From positions 1 to 39,070 of the forward strand of contig JASGTU010000117.1 in assembly GCA_030058085.1 (NCBI GenBank): a DNA stretch of 39,070 nucleotides, given 5' to 3'. How positions within the stretch are numbered: position 1 is the stretch's first letter; the number at the start of each line of letters is the position of its first letter. Below, one piece after another: positions 27,732-36,555 of this stretch. Source of the DNA: Chloroflexota bacterium. GTDB taxonomy: Bacteria; Chloroflexota; Anaerolineae; Caldilineales; Caldilineaceae. Position numbers and translations under genes: made by a program. The notes beneath the pieces are model-generated. The model saw nothing but the letters and a program-made list of their open reading frames with translations. It was not told the DNA's origin and made no database searches.

Positions 27732-28391
27732 CTACTTCGCAACGCGGCCCCACTCATCCCAATAGGTCCGCTCTGCCGCCGGAATGCGCTTCGCCGGGCG
27801 GAAGTCGTCTCCCGTATAATACGCCACAGGCAACAGCGCCGCCTGCGTGATGCTATCGGGAATGCCCAGCACAGCAGCCACCTCGCGCTCATACGCCAAA
27901 TGCAGCGTCGTCCATGCAGCGCCAAGCCCGCGTGAACGCAGCGCCAGCATCAGCGACCACGCTGCCGGCAAAATCGAGCCGTAAAATCCCGCCTGCGCCG
28001 CCGGAGAAGGGTCCTGCATTCGACCCTGAATGCAGGGGATGATGAAGACCGGCACTCGATGCAGGACGTCCGCCAGGTAGGTCGCGGAGTCAAGCACCTG
28101 GTCCGCCCGCTCGCCGCGCGGGTCGCCCGCCTTCCATACCTTGCGCCGGCTTTGCACCTCCTGGTAATAGACCTGGTAGGACTGTGCATAATACGACGCT
28201 ACCTGGCGACGCTTCTCCGCGTCGGTCACAACCATGAAGTGATAACCTTGCCGGTTCGACCCCGACGGCGCCTGGATCGCAATCTCCAAGCACTCCTGCA
28301 CCACAGCCGGATCGACTGGCCTCTCCAGGTCCAGCCGCTTGCGCACCGACCGCGTTGTTGTCAGCAAATGATCCGTCACGCTCAAATCCAT
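27732..28391 (-). CDS. Nitroreductase family protein
   Basis: FMN-dependent oxidoreductase of 219 residues. The FMN-binding RSVRKRLDLERPVD near the N-terminus, IQAPSGSNRQGYHFMVVTD (phosphate contact), and AWSLMLALRSRGLGAAWTT in the second half are characteristic of the family, which reduces nitro compounds, enones, quinones or dehalogenates with NAD(P)H. The start is ATG 28391, preceded by GAGGG; the same frame is open to 28616 but that part overlaps the preceding gene. It lies between the old-yellow-enzyme-like and decarboxylase genes on the same strand, with a repeat array in the spacer upstream. Substrate unknown. Confidence 0.9.
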   Translation of the reverse strand: MDLSVTDHLLTTTRSVRKRLDLERPVDPAVVQECLEIAIQAPSGSNRQGYHFMVVTDAEKRRQVASYYAQSYQVYYQEVQSRRKVWKAGDPRGERADQVLDSATYLADVLHRVPVFIIPCIQGRMQDPSPAAQAGFYGSILPAAWSLMLALRSRGLGAAWTTLHLAYEREVAAVLGIPDSITQAALLPVAYYTGDDFRPAKRIPAAERTYWDEWGRVAK

Positions 28392-28470
28392 CCGTGTCCC
28401 TCGACCTTCTCCAACGTCGTCATCAGCTCCCCAAATCGACAACCACTCAAAGCGCGCCCTGGCGTAATAT

Positions 28471-28497
28471 GACTCGTGACGAGTGACGAGTGACGCC
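28471..28497. repeat. GACTCGTGACG repeat array (site A)
   Basis: The word GACTCGTGACG is followed by two copies of GAGTGACG in the spacer between the nitroreductase and old-yellow-enzyme-like genes. It shares 11 of 12 bases with the word GACTCGTGACGC found at two sites in the hyp operon. Confidence 0.7.
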
Positions 28498-28504
28498 TGA
28501 CTTT

Positions 28505-29938
28505 CTACATCGCCGCCTTCGCCGCCGCCAGATGCTCGTACTCCGGCAAATTCCGGTAGAATTCGTCCAGCGGGTAGCAGCCGGAGATCAGCCCGTTGCG
28601 CGGTCCCGTCGTGCAATCGCTAAACGTGCGGCAAATGCGCTTGCGGTCGAGCATTCGTCCGGCCAACACATCCGCTGCCAGTTCCGGGTAAGCCAGCGTC
28701 ATGCGCCCCAAACCGACGAAGTCCGACTGACCCGTGCGCACCACAGCCTGCGCCACATGCGGAAGCCACTCTTGCAGATACGAGTAGCCGCTGCCCACGT
28801 AGACCAAATCAGGCCGCATCCGCTTCAATTCTGCCGTCGCCCAGATCTGGCGCGCCACGCCCGCCAGCGGATCCTCCGGCGGGCTGTAGCCGTCTGATGG
28901 CGGGAACAAGGCAGGGCGTTGGATGTGCGGATTGTAATAGGGGCTGCCGGCTGTGACGCACACCAACCGGATGTCCAGAGTGCGCAGTACGTCCAAGAAT
29001 GCAAGGGGCTCGCTCAGGTCAATACCCACGCCCGTGCCGTCGCCGCCGAACGCATAGCGATACGGCCCCTCTCCGAACTTCACAGGCGCGCCCTGCTTCT
29101 CCTCGACGCTCGGCTCGAACGGGATGAAGTCGAACGCGCTCAACCGTACGCCGAAGTCCAGGCCAGGCGCCGCCCCGCGGATGCCCGCCACCAGTTCGCG
29201 CAGAAAGCGCGTGCGGTTCTCGAAGCTGCCGCCGTACCTGCCTTCGCGGTCCACCGCGGTCAGGAACTCGTGCCCCAAATAGCCGTGACAATGCTTCAGG
29301 TCCACGAAGTCGAAGCCAGCCTGCTGCGCTCGCCGGGCTGCCATCACGAAATCTGCGATCAATTCCTCGATCTCGTCGTCGGTTATCACCGGCGCCGCCG
29401 GGTCGATGCCGAAGCGCGCATCCAGGATCGGGTGATGGTAGAGGATGCGCGGGGCCAACGTACGCTTGTCATACGGCCGCGCAAAACGCCCGGAATGCGT
29501 CAGTTGCAGCCCAATGTACAGGTCGTCACTGCGCTCGTAGCGCTCCTCATGCGTTCGCACCAGCAGCGCCCGTAATTCCGCTAACTCAGGCGTAGTCTGC
29601 TCGGAGATGACCAACTGGTTGGGGTTGGCGCGGCCGTCCATGCGCACCGCCGTCGCCTCCCCGCCCCAGATTAGCTTGGCCCCACTGGCGCCGAAGCGCT
29701 GCCAGCGGCGACGCACATAGTCGGTAGGCTTCCCATCCGGCGTGCCGTCCCAGCCCTCCATCGGCAGCACGGCGAAGCGGTTGCCGATGCGCCGTCTGCC
29801 CAGGTCGAGCGGCTGCGCCAGCGGCCCCTCCGGCCCGGTGTGCATTTCCTCGTCGAACGGCAGATCCACACCGATAGATTGTAAATGCTTGCGGAACGCC
29901 TCGGCGGTCTTCAACGCCGCTACACGTCGAATCTTCAT
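28505..29938 (-). CDS. NADH:flavin oxidoreductase, old yellow enzyme family
   Basis: FMN enzyme with a TIM barrel, 477 residues, longer than simple old yellow enzymes. The flavin region [19 protein letters not shown], the substrate-binding strings [11 protein letters not shown] and [13 protein letters not shown], and [15 protein letters not shown] are clear. The family reduces activated C=C bonds or takes part in demethylation. Near the C-terminus three cysteines (ICRTFSDC ... SGCYPLDEF, spaced C-x5-C-x12-C) sit where the larger 2,4-dienoyl-CoA reductase relatives carry a four-cysteine iron-sulfur site, so a cluster may be absent or unusual. AGGAAAGG precedes the ATG. The gene follows the SDR by 35 bases in the same operon. 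Confidence 0.92.
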   Translation of the reverse strand: MKIRRVAALKTAEAFRKHLQSIGVDLPFDEEMHTGPEGPLAQPLDLGRRRIGNRFAVLPMEGWDGTPDGKPTDYVRRRWQRFGASGAKLIWGGEATAVRMDGRANPNQLVISEQTTPELAELRALLVRTHEERYERSDDLYIGLQLTHSGRFARPYDKRTLAPRILYHHPILDARFGIDPAAPVITDDEIEELIADFVMAARRAQQAGFDFVDLKHCHGYLGHEFLTAVDREGRYGGSFENRTRFLRELVAGIRGAAPGLDFGVRLSAFDFIPFEPSVEEKQGAPVKFGEGPYRYAFGGDGTGVGIDLSEPLAFLDVLRTLDIRLVCVTAGSPYYNPHIQRPALFPPSDGYSPPEDPLAGVARQIWATAELKRMRPDLVYVGSGYSYLQEWLPHVAQAVVRTGQSDFVGLGRMTLAYPELAADVLAGRMLDRKRICRTFSDCTTGPRNGLISGCYPLDEFYRNLPEYEHLAAAKAAM

Positions 29939-29973
29939 CGAATGCCTTTCCTGCTCACGATGGTAGTTTGCGT

Positions 29974-30744
29974 CTACAGACGCCGTAAATGGAAGCCGCC
30001 GTCCACGTTGAACACCTCGCCGGTGGAGAAGGGGAAATCGCCCTTGGCGATCGCCAGCACCGCGCGCGCCACGTCGTCCGGTATGCCCCAGCGACGGATG
30101 GGCGTCAGCCCTTCGTCGATCATGCGGTCGTACTTCTCCTGCACAACGCTCGTCATGTCCGTGGCGATGATGCCCGGGCGAATCTCATACACGTTGATGC
30201 CGTACTCCGCCAGCCTGTCCGCAAAGAGCGCGGTCATCATTGCCACGCCCGCTTTCGAGATGCAATATTCGCCCCGGTTCGTGCTGCTGGCATAGGCGCT
30301 GACCGAGCCGATATTGATGATCGTCGGCGCGCCGCCTGCGCCCGCCTGCACCTGTTGGATCATGGCGTGAGCCACGCGCTGCGTCAAAAAGAACGGCCCG
30401 CGCAGGTTCACGTTCATCACCTCGTCGTAGCTCGACTCGCTCATCTGCAACAGGTCCGCGCGCTGTCGCGGGGCCATGCCTGCGTTGTTGACGAGCAACT
30501 CCAGCGGTCCCAAGTCCAGCGCGGCCTGAACCAGCCGCTCGCGATCCGCCGCTGAGCCGACGTCCGCCTGGACGACCGCTGCCTTCGCCCCCAAAGCATT
30601 TACTTCCGCTGCGACCTCCTTCGCCGCTTGCGCCGCGCTGTGGTAGTTGACGACCGTGGTCCACCCGGCGCGTGCCAACGCCAGCACAATGCCGCGCCCG
30701 ATGCCGCGACTTCCCCCCGTCACCAACGCCACCCGCTCACTCAT
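29974..30744 (-). CDS. Short-chain dehydrogenase, 3-ketoacyl-ACP reductase-like
   Basis: Classical SDR of 256 residues. [10 protein letters not shown] is the cofactor motif, NNAGMAP the structural one, catalytic Ser is in NIGSVSAY, and YCISK carries the YxxxK pair. It ends with the common [15 protein letters not shown]. The best description is a FabG-like oxidoreductase. Its start overlaps the end of the GH88 gene by 8 bases, which indicates translational coupling. In this setting it is more likely to oxidise a sugar or small alcohol than to serve fatty acid synthesis. Confidence 0.94.
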   Translation of the reverse strand: MSERVALVTGGSRGIGRGIVLALARAGWTTVVNYHSAAQAAKEVAAEVNALGAKAAVVQADVGSAADRERLVQAALDLGPLELLVNNAGMAPRQRADLLQMSESSYDEVMNVNLRGPFFLTQRVAHAMIQQVQAGAGGAPTIINIGSVSAYASSTNRGEYCISKAGVAMMTALFADRLAEYGINVYEIRPGIIATDMTSVVQEKYDRMIDEGLTPIRRWGIPDDVARAVLAIAKGDFPFSTGEVFNVDGGFHLRRL

Positions 30745-31843
30745 GGCCCAGCGCCTTGTTCACAGCCTCTAGGAAGAAGTAATCGCCCCACATCACGCTT
30801 TCGTCCACGCCCAGCCCCTTGCGCTCATGGTACATGCCGTGTCTGAGCACGCCCTCCCAGCCCGGCGTCTCATTCGCCAGGAATTCTGGCCCAGTCAGCG
30901 TGTCGAGGACCTGCAGCGCATAATCACGGTACATCCGCGCCCGCGCCGGGTCGCCCGTCAACTTCGCCAGGTTGAACAGGCCGCTCGCCGCAATCGCCGC
31001 CGCCGAACTTTCATACGGGTGCGCAGGCGACGGCTCGTCCCAGTCGTTGGGGGGAACACCGTGCGGCGGCGTGTGTTCGATGTAGAAATTAGCGCATAGC
31101 TCCGCCGTCTGCAGGAAGCGCACATCCTCGGAAAACTGATAAGCCGTACCAAAACCGTACAGCGCCCAGGTCAGGCCGCGCGCCCAGGCCGAATCGCCGC
31201 GCCAACCCTGGTGCGTGCTCTGGCGCAGGAACTCGCCCGTCTCCAGGTCGAAAATGCCTTCATGCGCCGTGCTGCCGTCCCCTCGCACCAGCGTGCGCCG
31301 CGTCGTCAGGCAATGCTCGCCGGCAATGCGCCGCAAGTCGAGGTCGCTTGTCTGTTGCGCCGCGTAGTAGATAATGCCCACGTTCATCATAATGTCGATG
31401 AAGAGGCTGTCATCCGCCACAAACGAACGCAGATAACGCCCCTTCTCTTTGAAGCGCAGCGCCAGCGTCTTCCCCGCCTCGATCACCACCTCGTTGACCG
31501 CAGGGTCCTGCGTCAGGTCATACCAGCGTTTCCACGTCGACCAGAACAGAAAGCCCAGGTCATGCACAGTGCGATCCGTCTTGCGGTGTTCCACCAAGCG
31601 CGCGTAATGCTCCGCCTGCCTGCGCCAATACGGCGACCCGGTATGGCCGTACAGGATCCACATCTGCCCGCCGAGGAAGCCTTCGCACCAGTTGGTCCAC
31701 GCTTCGCCCTCATGCCGCCACTTGCCGCCCTGCGTGTACATCGGGAAGAAGTCCGGGTGCGCCTCGATCAGCGCGCGTACCTGCCGGCTCGCAAAGTCCA
31801 TAGCGGCATGGCACTTCTCCATCAATCTATCATGGTCTACCAT
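30737..31843 (-). CDS. Glycoside hydrolase family 88 (unsaturated glucuronyl hydrolase-like)
   Basis: Hydrolase of 368 residues that removes a 4,5-unsaturated uronic acid from the end of oligosaccharides left by polysaccharide lyases. The (alpha/alpha)6 barrel is evident from repeated helices. Candidate catalytic residues are D95 in [10 protein letters not shown] and D150 in [11 protein letters not shown], with the family string [21 protein letters not shown] and [14 protein letters not shown] later. No signal peptide, so it works inside the cell on imported fragments. The start is ATG 31843 with AGGAGAG before it; the frame extends to 31912. It is first in a minus-strand operon with an SDR and flavin enzymes. 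GH105 is a related alternative. Confidence 0.9.
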   Translation of the reverse strand: MVDHDRLMEKCHAAMDFASRQVRALIEAHPDFFPMYTQGGKWRHEGEAWTNWCEGFLGGQMWILYGHTGSPYWRRQAEHYARLVEHRKTDRTVHDLGFLFWSTWKRWYDLTQDPAVNEVVIEAGKTLALRFKEKGRYLRSFVADDSLFIDIMMNVGIIYYAAQQTSDLDLRRIAGEHCLTTRRTLVRGDGSTAHEGIFDLETGEFLRQSTHQGWRGDSAWARGLTWALYGFGTAYQFSEDVRFLQTAELCANFYIEHTPPHGVPPNDWDEPSPAHPYESSAAAIAASGLFNLAKLTGDPARARMYRDYALQVLDTLTGPEFLANETPGWEGVLRHGMYHERKGLGVDESVMWGDYFFLEAVNKALGHE

Positions 31844-32047
31844 CGGGCTCTCCTGGTTCAGGTCGTCACGCTGCAAAAGAAGCAACAAGACATGGGCAAG
31901 CCTAGCTGTCACACCCTCGCGCGCAACCGGCGGTGACGCATTTGCCGTCGACCGCGATATGCCGGACGGCAGGGAGAAGAGTGCGTCGCCGCTGGTTGGT
32001 TCGTCGCTACAATGGAATGCATTGGTTGATGAGGATTGGCGCTCGCA

Positions 32048-32077
32048 TTGGGCTTAGCCCGGCGTCTGTGCTATAGT
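32048..32077 (+). promoter_or_regulatory. Promoter of the metallophosphoesterase-hyp operon
   Basis: TTGGGC (32048-32053), an 18-base spacer and TATAGT (32072-32077). The -10 box forms one half of an imperfect palindrome shared with the opposing promoter. It would drive the metallophosphoesterase and hyp genes. Confidence 0.55.
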
Positions 32078-32084
32078 AGCGGCT

Positions 32085-32113
32085 AGTATAGACAACGCCA
32101 TTGGGCTTGTCAA
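32085..32113 (-). promoter_or_regulatory. Promoter of the GH88 operon
   Basis: The minus strand reads a consensus TTGACA (32108-32113), a 17-base spacer and TATACT (32085-32090). It is one of the best matches in the window. Its -10 box faces the one of the divergent plus-strand promoter across 7 bases. Confidence 0.7.
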
Positions 32114-32187
32114 ACAGTCCGGACGTCACCTTGTGAGCGTCCCAGGTTGCCGGCGCGTGGCCCATCCATCGTGTCGCCGGCATCTTT

Positions 32188-32973
32188 ATGGGGAGCATAG
32201 CCCGCTTGCTGAAGGGGCTTGGCAAAGCAGCATTGAACCGCATCGTTCACATTTCCGATCTCCATCTCCGGCATCACCTGCCCGGCGCCGCATCGATCCC
32301 CACACGGCTCAGCAGAGAAATGCCCGAGCTTTTCGCTCAGGCCATAGAGCGCATTGCCGCCCTCTCGCCCGACCTGCTCGTCCTGACCGGCGACCTGCTC
32401 GACTACCCTCTGGACGCGCTGGCGGACGTCGAAACCCAGTCGCAAGCCCGGCTCGACCTGGCGCTGATCGCCGATCTACTCGACGAACTGACCTGCCCGC
32501 TCGCCGTCGTCTATGGCAACCACGATCACCCGGCGCTGTTTCATGAGTTCTTTGGGCATCTGCCTGCCGACCGCATCGCAGCCGGCCATCGCGTCGTGTC
32601 TTTCCTCGACGACGAAGGCGAGGGCAACGTCCCCCTGCGCACAGGCAGCGAACGTCGCCGCTTCACGGACGTCCTGGCGGACGAAGCCTCGCCGCCGCAG
32701 ATTCATGTCCAGCACTACGTCGTCTGGCCGGAACGCAACGAAGGCTATCCGCACACCTATGGCGACGGAGCTGAGATGCGCGACGCCATCATCGCCGGCG
32801 GCGTCGTGCGCCTCGTGCTCAGCGGGCACTACCACCGCGGCGTGGCGCCCCTCTTCGACAAAGGCGTCACCTTTGTCACGGTCCCGGCCTTCTGCGAGTT
32901 CCCCCATCCCTTCTGGGTCTACGATCTATCCGCCGGCGGCGTGCATTATAGCGAACACGTCCTCGCCAGGTAA
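32188..32973 (+). CDS. Calcineurin-like metallophosphoesterase
   Basis: Two-metal phosphoesterase of 261 residues. The motifs occur in order: HISDLHL (about 21-27), LTGDLLDYP, VYGNHDHP and LSGHYHRG. The family cleaves phosphomono- or diesters, nucleotides or cyclic nucleotides; I cannot say which. The first 15 residues precede the usual first strand, so TTG at 32233 (MNRIVHISDLH) is an alternative start; the ATG lacks a clear ribosome site. It ends 7 bases before hypA and shares its promoter, so it is likely the first gene of the hydrogenase maturation operon. A metallophosphoesterase is not a known Hyp factor. Confidence 0.88.
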   Translation: MGSIARLLKGLGKAALNRIVHISDLHLRHHLPGAASIPTRLSREMPELFAQAIERIAALSPDLLVLTGDLLDYPLDALADVETQSQARLDLALIADLLDELTCPLAVVYGNHDHPALFHEFFGHLPADRIAAGHRVVSFLDDEGEGNVPLRTGSERRRFTDVLADEASPPQIHVQHYVVWPERNEGYPHTYGDGAEMRDAIIAGGVVRLVLSGHYHRGVAPLFDKGVTFVTVPAFCEFPHPFWVYDLSAGGVHYSEHVLAR

Positions 32974-32980
32974 ACGAACC

Positions 32981-33325
32981 ATGCACGAACTGCCCATCAC
33001 CCAGAGTCTGCTCGACATCACGCTGCGCCATGCCAATGCAGCCGGCGCCACGCGCGTCACCCAGATACGCGTCAAGATCGGCCAACTTTCCAGCGTAGTC
33101 GACGACTCTGTTCAGTTTTACTGGAACATCATCGCCAAAGACACCTGCGCCCAAGATGCCGAGTTAGTATTCGACCGCATCCCGGCCGTATTTCATTGCG
33201 CCGCATGCGGCCATTCCGCCGCCCTGCAAAAGGCTGAAGACTACCGCTGCCCCGAATGCGGCAGCCCCGACCTTGTGCTGGACGGGGGCGAGGAATTGTA
33301 CATCGAAAGCATTGAAGTGGAATGA
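32981..33325 (+). CDS. hypA: HypA, nickel insertion protein
   Basis: HypA hands nickel to the large subunit precursor of [NiFe]-hydrogenase, working with HypB. The N-terminal MHELPITQSLLDI carries the essential His2-Glu3 nickel site. The zinc site is made by two CxxC pairs, CAACG and CPECG, about 20 residues apart. The 114-residue length is standard. It begins 7 bases after the metallophosphoesterase stop. Directly past its own stop lies a palindromic repeat element that separates it from hypB. Confidence 0.96.
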   Translation: MHELPITQSLLDITLRHANAAGATRVTQIRVKIGQLSSVVDDSVQFYWNIIAKDTCAQDAELVFDRIPAVFHCAACGHSAALQKAEDYRCPECGSPDLVLDGGEELYIESIEVE

Positions 33326-33326
33326 A

Positions 33327-33425
33327 GCGTCACGAGTCAAAGGTCATCCGTCAACGCCAAGAAAGCGATTTGACGTCTGACTCGTGAAGCATGACTTGTG
33401 ACTTGTTATTTGAGACTCGTGACGC
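33327..33425. repeat. 99-bp element with 12-bp terminal inverted repeats (site B)
   Basis: GCGTCACGAGTC (33327-33338) is repeated in exact inverse as GACTCGTGACGC (33414-33425). Inside, TCACGAGTCA (33330-33339) also pairs with TGACTCGTGA (33378-33387), and weaker copies (TGACTTGTGACTTGT) follow. The element fills the hypA-hypB spacer, starting 2 bases after the hypA stop. It could fold in the mRNA or be a small mobile repeat. Confidence 0.8.
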
Positions 33426-33460
33426 ACAATGGCTCTCTATTCACGAAAGAACACTCACCC

Positions 33461-34114
33461 ATGAACATACCAGTTGTTGAACAAATCCTGTTTGCCAACA
33501 ATACGCTTGCCGAAGACCTGCGCCGCAAGCTCGACGCGGCCGGCGTCTTCGGTATCAACGTCATGGCTTCGCCAGGCGCGGGCAAGACCACCGTGATCAC
33601 CGGCACGGTCGAACGGCTTCTCAACCGTCTCAAGATCGGCTACGTCGACGGCGACATCGCCACCAGCATCGACGCAGAACGCATCGCCGCGCTCGACGTG
33701 CCGGTCGTCCAGATCAACACCGGCGGCAACTGCCACCTCGACGCCAACATGCTCGCCCCGGCTGTCGACAAACTGCCCCTGGACGACATCGACCTCATGA
33801 TCGTGGAAAACGTCGGCAACCTCATCTGCCCGGCCAACTTCCAACTCGGCACGCACATCAACGTCCTCGTCGCCAGCGTCCCCGAAGGCGACGACAAGCC
33901 CTACAAATACCCCACCATGTACCGCGGGGTAGACGTGCTGATCCTCAACAAGGTCGACTTGCTGCCCTACATCCCCTTCGACGTAGAGCGCTTCAAGCAC
34001 GGCGTGCGCGTGCTTAGCCCCAACCTGAAGACCTTTGAGGTTTCCAGCCTGCATGGCGACGGCATGGACGCCTGGGTTGACTGGCTGGCGGAGCAAGTCG
34101 CGGGCGAACGCTAA
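33461..34114 (+). CDS. hypB: HypB, GTPase for nickel insertion
   Basis: GTPase that drives nickel delivery to hydrogenase with HypA. The P-loop ASPGAGKTT, the metal-site segment GGNCHLDA, VENVGNLICPANFQLG and the guanine motif NKVD are present, and the protein is 217 residues. The His-rich nickel-storing N-terminus found in some HypB proteins is absent, so separate nickel storage is not expected. The frame is open from 33398, which lies in the repeat element; ATG 33461 (MNIPVVEQILFANN) matches the family start. The ribosome site is weak (GAAAG). Confidence 0.95.
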   Translation: MNIPVVEQILFANNTLAEDLRRKLDAAGVFGINVMASPGAGKTTVITGTVERLLNRLKIGYVDGDIATSIDAERIAALDVPVVQINTGGNCHLDANMLAPAVDKLPLDDIDLMIVENVGNLICPANFQLGTHINVLVASVPEGDDKPYKYPTMYRGVDVLILNKVDLLPYIPFDVERFKHGVRVLSPNLKTFEVSSLHGDGMDAWVDWLAEQVAGER

Positions 34115-34152
34115 TGCACCGTGCGGTGTAGCGCGGGCGGCCAAATTCTATC

Positions 34153-36555
34153 ATGACTGATGCGCAACGGGCCGGAAGGCGAATCCACATCCAGGGCATT
34201 GTCCAGGGCGTGGGCTTCCGGCCTTTCGTCTATGGACTCGCCGTCCGGCACGGATTGGGCGGCTGGGTGCTCAACAACTCCTCCGGCGTCGATATCGAGG
34301 TCTACGGCCTTCCCGCCGTTCTCGACGCCTTCGTGGCCGCGTTGTCCGCAGAAAAGCCGCCCCTCGCCGTCATCGACAGCCTAGACGTAGCGCCAGTCCC
34401 GGCTCCGCCGCAAGACGGAGAAAACGACGCCCCCGCTTTCGTCATCCGCCACAGCGTCGATCAGCCGGCGGCCTTCGTGCCTGTCTCGCCCGACGTCACC
34501 GTCTGCGATGACTGCCTCGCCGAGTTGTTCGACCCGCACGACCGCCGTTACCGCTACCCCTTCATCAACTGCACCAACTGCGGGCCGCGCTTCACCATCA
34601 TCCGCGACATCCCTTACGACCGGCCTATGACGACCATGGCCCCCTTCGCCATGTGCTCCGACTGTCAGGCCGAGTACGTAGACCCCGCCGACCGTCGCTT
34701 CCACGCCCAACCCAACGCCTGTCCGGTGTGCGGGCCTGTGTTGACGCTGCTGGCTTCGCCGCGCGCCAAAGCCGCCGCCCTCGACCTAGCCGCGCCCCTT
34801 TCAGGCGACGACGCCCTGCGCCAGGCGCAACGTTTGCTCGACAACGGGCGCATCGTCGCCATCAAGGGCCTTGGCGGCTATCACCTCGCCTGCGACGCGG
34901 TCAATGACACAGCCGTATTAACCCTCCGCGAGCGCAAAGGCCGCGGCAACAAGCCGCTCGCCGTGATGGCGGCAGACCTCGACGCGGTGCGCCGCTTCGC
35001 CCACGTCACCCCGGCGGAAGAGCGCTTGCTCACCAGCCGCGAGCGGCCCATTGTCCTCCTGCGCAAGCGCGCCCCAGCCGATTGCGACCTGCGCCTCTCC
35101 GAGCACGTCGCGCCCGGCAACCTCACCGTCGGCGTCATGCTGCCCTACACGCCGCTGCATTACCTGCTCTTGCACGACGAAGGCGATGCGCCCCCCCGCG
35201 TCTACGTCATGACCTCCGGCAACCTCTCCGAGGAGCCGATCGTCAAAGACGACGACGAGGCGCTGGACCGGCTAGCGTCGTTGGCGGACGCCTTCCTGCT
35301 GCATAACCGCGCCATCCACATCCACTGCGACGACTCGGTGGTGCGCGTCTTTCGCGAGACAGCCCTGCCCATCCGCCGCGCCCGCGGCTATGCGCCGTTC
35401 CCGGTCCGCCTGCCGCAAAGCCTACAGCCAATCCTTGCCGTGGGCGGCGAACTCAAAAACACCTTCTGCCTGACCAACGACCGCTATGCCTTCCTCAGCC
35501 AGCACATCGGCGACATGGAAAACCTGGAGACGCTGCACGCTTTCGAGGCTGCGGTCGAGCACTTCGCGCGCATCTTCCGCGTGCAGCCTCAAACCGTCGC
35601 GCACGACATGCATCCCGCCTACCTCTCGACGCGCTGGGCTGAGAGCTATACCTCGCAGCACGACCTGCCCCGCGTTCCCGTGCAGCACCACCATGCCCAC
35701 ATAGCCGGCGTCATGGCCGAACACGGCCTCGGCGCGGACGAAGGCGTGATCGGCGTCGCGCTCGACGGGACCGGCTACGGCACGGACGGTACGATTTGGG
35801 GCGGCGAAATCCTCCTGGCGACCTACGGCGCATTCCAACGCATCGGCGCTCTGCGCCCCGTCCCCCTGCCCGGCGGCGACGCGGCCATCCGCCGGCCCTA
35901 CCGCATCGCCCTGGCGCATCTCTGGGCCGCGGGCATCGAGTGGGACGAGGCGCTGCCTCCCCTCGCCGCCTGCCCGCCCGAAGAACGGCGCATCCTCGAA
36001 CGCCAGCTTGAAACCGGCCTCAACACCGTGCCAACCAGCAGCATGGGCCGCCTATTTGACGCAGCAGCTTCGCTCGCTGGCGTGCGCCAGGTCGTCACCT
36101 ACGAAGCGCAGGCCGCCATGGAGTTCGAGACGCTCGCCGCAGACGCCGCTTTAGCGCCCTACGACTTGACCGGCGCCGTTCGCCCAGTTTCGCCGCAAAG
36201 CTTGCAATCCGGCATTTCTGAAGTACAATTCGAGATCGATCCGCGTCCTTTGCTGCGCCAACTGGTGCAGGACGCACTTGGCGGAACTGCGCCTGGCGCG
36301 ATCTCGTTCCGCTTCCACCAGGCTATTGCCGCCATCGTGCGCGACGCCTGCCTGGCGGCAAGAGACCTGTGCGGGCTCAATGTCGTCGCCCTGAGCGGCG
36401 GCGTCTTCCAAAACGTACTCCTGCTTGGGGCCGTCTTGGATCGCCTGCAAGAGAGCGGCTTCACGACGCTGACGCACCTGCGCATCCCTGCCAACGACGG
36501 CGGGCTTGCCCTGGGCCAAGCGCTCGTAGCCCACTACATGACTCGTGACGCATGA
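34153..36555 (+). CDS. hypF: HypF, carbamoyltransferase for hydrogenase cyanide ligands
   Basis: HypF turns carbamoyl phosphate into the carbamoyl group that HypE converts to the CN ligands of the NiFe site. Domains in order across 800 residues: acylphosphatase-like (about 8-100, GIVQGVGFRPFVYG), two zinc fingers (CDDC...CTNCG, CSDC...CPVCG, about 117-195), a YrdC-like nucleotide-binding domain (GLGGYHLACDAVN, TSGNLSEEPIV), and a Kae1-like domain with VQHHHAHIAGVMAEH and ALSGGVFQNVLLL. The length is normal. The last codons, ending YMTRDA, lie inside a copy of the GACTCGTGACGC repeat, so the C-terminus may have been remodelled by it. Confidence 0.97.
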   Translation: MTDAQRAGRRIHIQGIVQGVGFRPFVYGLAVRHGLGGWVLNNSSGVDIEVYGLPAVLDAFVAALSAEKPPLAVIDSLDVAPVPAPPQDGENDAPAFVIRHSVDQPAAFVPVSPDVTVCDDCLAELFDPHDRRYRYPFINCTNCGPRFTIIRDIPYDRPMTTMAPFAMCSDCQAEYVDPADRRFHAQPNACPVCGPVLTLLASPRAKAAALDLAAPLSGDDALRQAQRLLDNGRIVAIKGLGGYHLACDAVNDTAVLTLRERKGRGNKPLAVMAADLDAVRRFAHVTPAEERLLTSRERPIVLLRKRAPADCDLRLSEHVAPGNLTVGVMLPYTPLHYLLLHDEGDAPPRVYVMTSGNLSEEPIVKDDDEALDRLASLADAFLLHNRAIHIHCDDSVVRVFRETALPIRRARGYAPFPVRLPQSLQPILAVGGELKNTFCLTNDRYAFLSQHIGDMENLETLHAFEAAVEHFARIFRVQPQTVAHDMHPAYLSTRWAESYTSQHDLPRVPVQHHHAHIAGVMAEHGLGADEGVIGVALDGTGYGTDGTIWGGEILLATYGAFQRIGALRPVPLPGGDAAIRRPYRIALAHLWAAGIEWDEALPPLAACPPEERRILERQLETGLNTVPTSSMGRLFDAAASLAGVRQVVTYEAQAAMEFETLAADAALAPYDLTGAVRPVSPQSLQSGISEVQFEIDPRPLLRQLVQDALGGTAPGAISFRFHQAIAAIVRDACLAARDLCGLNVVALSGGVFQNVLLLGAVLDRLQESGFTTLTHLRIPANDGGLALGQALVAHYMTRDA

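Larger units (their letters stand above)
31844..32187. other. Divergent control region between GH88 operon and hyp operon
   Basis: This 344-base gap contains two back-to-back promoters near 32048-32113 and no supportable gene. The minus-strand transcript would have a leader of about 235 bases before ATG 31843, long enough for a regulatory RNA, but I see no known riboswitch motif in it. The plus-strand leader is about 100 bases. Confidence 0.5.

Noticed and set aside
33327-33425. CRISPR-like repeats
   Set aside because: The repeated words are short, inverted as well as direct, and not separated by unique spacers of constant length; no cas gene is present.
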